The notes under the pieces were generated by a model. It was given only the letters and a program-made list of their open reading frames with translations, did not search any database and was not told the DNA's origin. From positions 930,001 to 994,000 of the forward strand of contig NC_015709.1 in the NCBI RefSeq assembly GCF_000218875.1: a stretch of 64,000 nucleotides of DNA, read 5' to 3'. Of this stretch, positions 62,767 to 64,000 are shown piece after piece. The stretch's first letter is position 1. Every line of letters begins with the position of its first letter. This DNA comes from Zymomonas mobilis subsp. pomaceae ATCC 29192. Lineage in GTDB: Bacteria; Pseudomonadota; Alphaproteobacteria; Sphingomonadales; Sphingomonadaceae. Both the position numbers and the translations under genes were made by a program.

Positions 62767-63297
62767 TTAAAAAGTCTTATTATTCTTATCTTTTGGTGCG
62801 CATAGTGACTGTAAAATAAGCCAGACAACCCCACAGCTGATAGCAGCATCAGCTACATTAAAGACCAAAAACGGATGCCAGTTGCCAAAATGCAGATCCA
62901 GAAAATCAACCACTGCACCTGATCTTATCCGATCGCTGATATTACCTATAGCCCCACCTAATACAAGACCGAGCGCAAGAGCCACCGTAATTTTTCGCTC
63001 ACGCAGAATGCCCATAGTCACGATACAAGCAATCGTAACCGTTAAAGCGACAAGAATCCAACGCCCCATATTGCTATCAGCCGTTAAGAATCCCATCGAT
63101 ATGCCATAATTCAAAACCCATTTCAGATCGAATATAGGTAAAATTCGAATTTGTAACCGCTCTGGCAAAGCCAAAGGCCCAGCAACATAATATTTGCTTA
63201 ACTGATCAAGAAACAGGCTTATCAGAGCAACCAGAAAACCGGCTGCCCTGACTTTTGTCTTGCTTATCTTGTTAGAAAAATCGGGGCTATTTATCAC
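62767..63297 (-). CDS. lspA: Lipoprotein signal peptidase
   Basis: A 176-residue membrane aspartyl protease with four helices. The family motifs FLDQLSKYYV, NYGISMGFL, NISDRIRSGAVVDFLDL and FNVADAAISCG are present; the last two carry the catalytic Asp residues. It removes prolipoprotein signal peptides after diacylglyceryl modification. It begins with a GTG that overlaps the ileS stop by four bases (GTGA), so it is coupled to ileS, the ileS-lspA order common in proteobacteria. A DUF3035-type lipoprotein gene follows. Confidence 0.95.
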   Translation of the reverse strand: MINSPDFSNKISKTKVRAAGFLVALISLFLDQLSKYYVAGPLALPERLQIRILPIFDLKWVLNYGISMGFLTADSNMGRWILVALTVTIACIVTMGILRERKITVALALGLVLGGAIGNISDRIRSGAVVDFLDLHFGNWHPFLVFNVADAAISCGVVWLILQSLCAPKDKNNKTF

Positions 63298-64000
63298 GCA
63301 TCCTCACCGACAACGGTCTGACAACGTTCACAAAGGGCACCCTCTTCATGAACTTCAGGAAGATGCTGCCAACAGCGGCCACATTTATGACTTTCCGTGC
63401 GTTCTACTTCAATAGCCTTATCGCCTTCCTCTACCAGTTTGATTTTAGCCGTAATGCATACTTCAGAAAAATCGACAGAAGACAAAATCTCGGCTGTATG
63501 GGCATCAACCGGCAAAATCACCTCGGCTTCAAGACTTGAACCGACGATTTTTTCACGCCGTAAAGGCTCGATTTTCTCCGTGACAATCTGACGTTGCTCA
63601 CGAATAACATTCCACTTTTCGCCCAAATCGCCATTCTTCCAATGGCTATCAATATCCGGCCAAACGGATAAATGCACAGAACCGGCTTCTGGAAAACGAT
63701 GCGACCAAACTTCTTCAGTCGTAAAGCATAAGATAGGCGCTGCATAACGCACTAAAGCATGGAACAGAATATCCAGTACGGTTCGATAACCCCGACGCGC
63801 TTCGCTACCTTCTGGTAAAGCGGGGCCAACATCACAATAAAGACGATCTTTCCGAATATCAAAGAAGAAGGCAGAAAGATCATTATTCACAAAATCTGAT
63901 AACAGCCGGAGATAGCGATTAAAGGCAAAACTATCGACAGCTAGATGGAGTTCTTGATCTAACTCGGCCAATAAATGCAAGATATAACGTTCTAATTCTG
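63294..64000 (-). CDS. ileS: Isoleucyl-tRNA synthetase, C-terminal part (cut by window edge)
   Basis: The last 235 residues of IleS, open through the right edge (the frame reads ELERYILHLLAELDQEL at the edge). Visible parts are the anticodon-binding helices (DIRKDRLYCDVG, LCFTTEEVWSH) and the C-terminal zinc finger with CGRC and CERC cysteine pairs. It charges tRNA-Ile. The gene ends GCG TGA and overlaps lspA by four bases. The catalytic core lies outside the window, so intactness of the whole gene cannot be judged. Confidence 0.97.
   Translation of the reverse strand, partial: ELERYILHLLAELDQELHLAVDSFAFNRYLRLLSDFVNNDLSAFFFDIRKDRLYCDVGPALPEGSEARRGYRTVLDILFHALVRYAAPILCFTTEEVWSHRFPEAGSVHLSVWPDIDSHWKNGDLGEKWNVIREQRQIVTEKIEPLRREKIVGSSLEAEVILPVDAHTAEILSSVDFSEVCITAKIKLVEEGDKAIEVERTESHKCGRCWQHLPEVHEEGALCERCQTVVGEDA

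Overview
The window is a chromosomal segment that I read as Zymomonas mobilis (Alphaproteobacteria, Sphingomonadales), or a very close relative. The reasons are the glf-zwf-edd-glk cluster (glucose facilitator plus Entner-Doudoroff enzymes and glucokinase), the signal-peptide-less GH68 pair levU/sacC, and the Hfq protein with two Sm domains. These come together in that organism. Levansucrase and sucrase differ at many positions from the ZM4 proteins as I remember them, so this is probably not a ZM4-like strain; I infer this from memory only.

Layout. 1-4746: edge of a prophage on the minus strand, a head-packaging module (small and large terminase, P22-like portal, two small unknowns, the last cut by the window edge). 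4870-8128: an AlkA-type glycosylase and lon, which is broken by a frameshift near base 6018. 8261-8335: tRNA-Val(CAC). 8381-11883: sucrase and levansucrase genes with a divergent HTH gene. 12000-18057: the glf-zwf-edd-glk operon with its terminator and an edd-glk hairpin. 18434-24387: ligA, tgt, uvrB. 24469-25440: an outer-membrane beta-barrel protein. 25660-31535: the rod-shape operon mreB-mreC-mreD-mrdA-rodA, divergent from mutL (31790-33658). 33697-36676: a cytidylyltransferase-SDR fusion and a CDP-polyol phosphotransferase-like protein, probably a surface polyol-phosphate pathway. 36847-42913: a 1734-residue helicase-nuclease and a ParB-like protein. 43067-45519: yqgE, hflX, hfq. 45911-53849: amtB, an endonuclease/exonuclease/phosphatase protein, tldD, a class IV aminotransferase-like protein, an aspartate-type aminotransferase and a phosphomannomutase/phosphoglucomutase. 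54004-64000: membrane J-domain protein, mipZ, thiE, a Tat-exported M15-type protein, suhB-efp, a sulfurtransferase-cystathionine beta-lyase fusion, queF, a DUF3035-type lipoprotein, lspA and the 3' end of ileS.

How it works together: LevU and SacC act on sucrose outside the cell, Glf imports the glucose, and Glk, Zwf and Edd carry it into the Entner-Doudoroff pathway. mreBCD, PBP2 and RodA build the lateral wall, and MipZ places the division plane. Tgt and QueF belong to queuosine synthesis. Hfq and HflX are translationally coupled.

Most of the window is ordinary core genome. The best candidates for something new are: the cytidylyltransferase-SDR/phosphotransferase pair; the giant helicase with a C-terminal Vsr/DUF559-like nuclease; the tandem Hfq whose second domain lacks the arginine rim; the 3-mercaptopyruvate sulfurtransferase-cystathionine beta-lyase fusion; the class IV aminotransferase without its lysine, preceded by an aromatic-rich mini-ORF; and several unexplained inverted repeats in regulatory positions. 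No CRISPR array, insertion sequence or recognisable riboswitch was seen.
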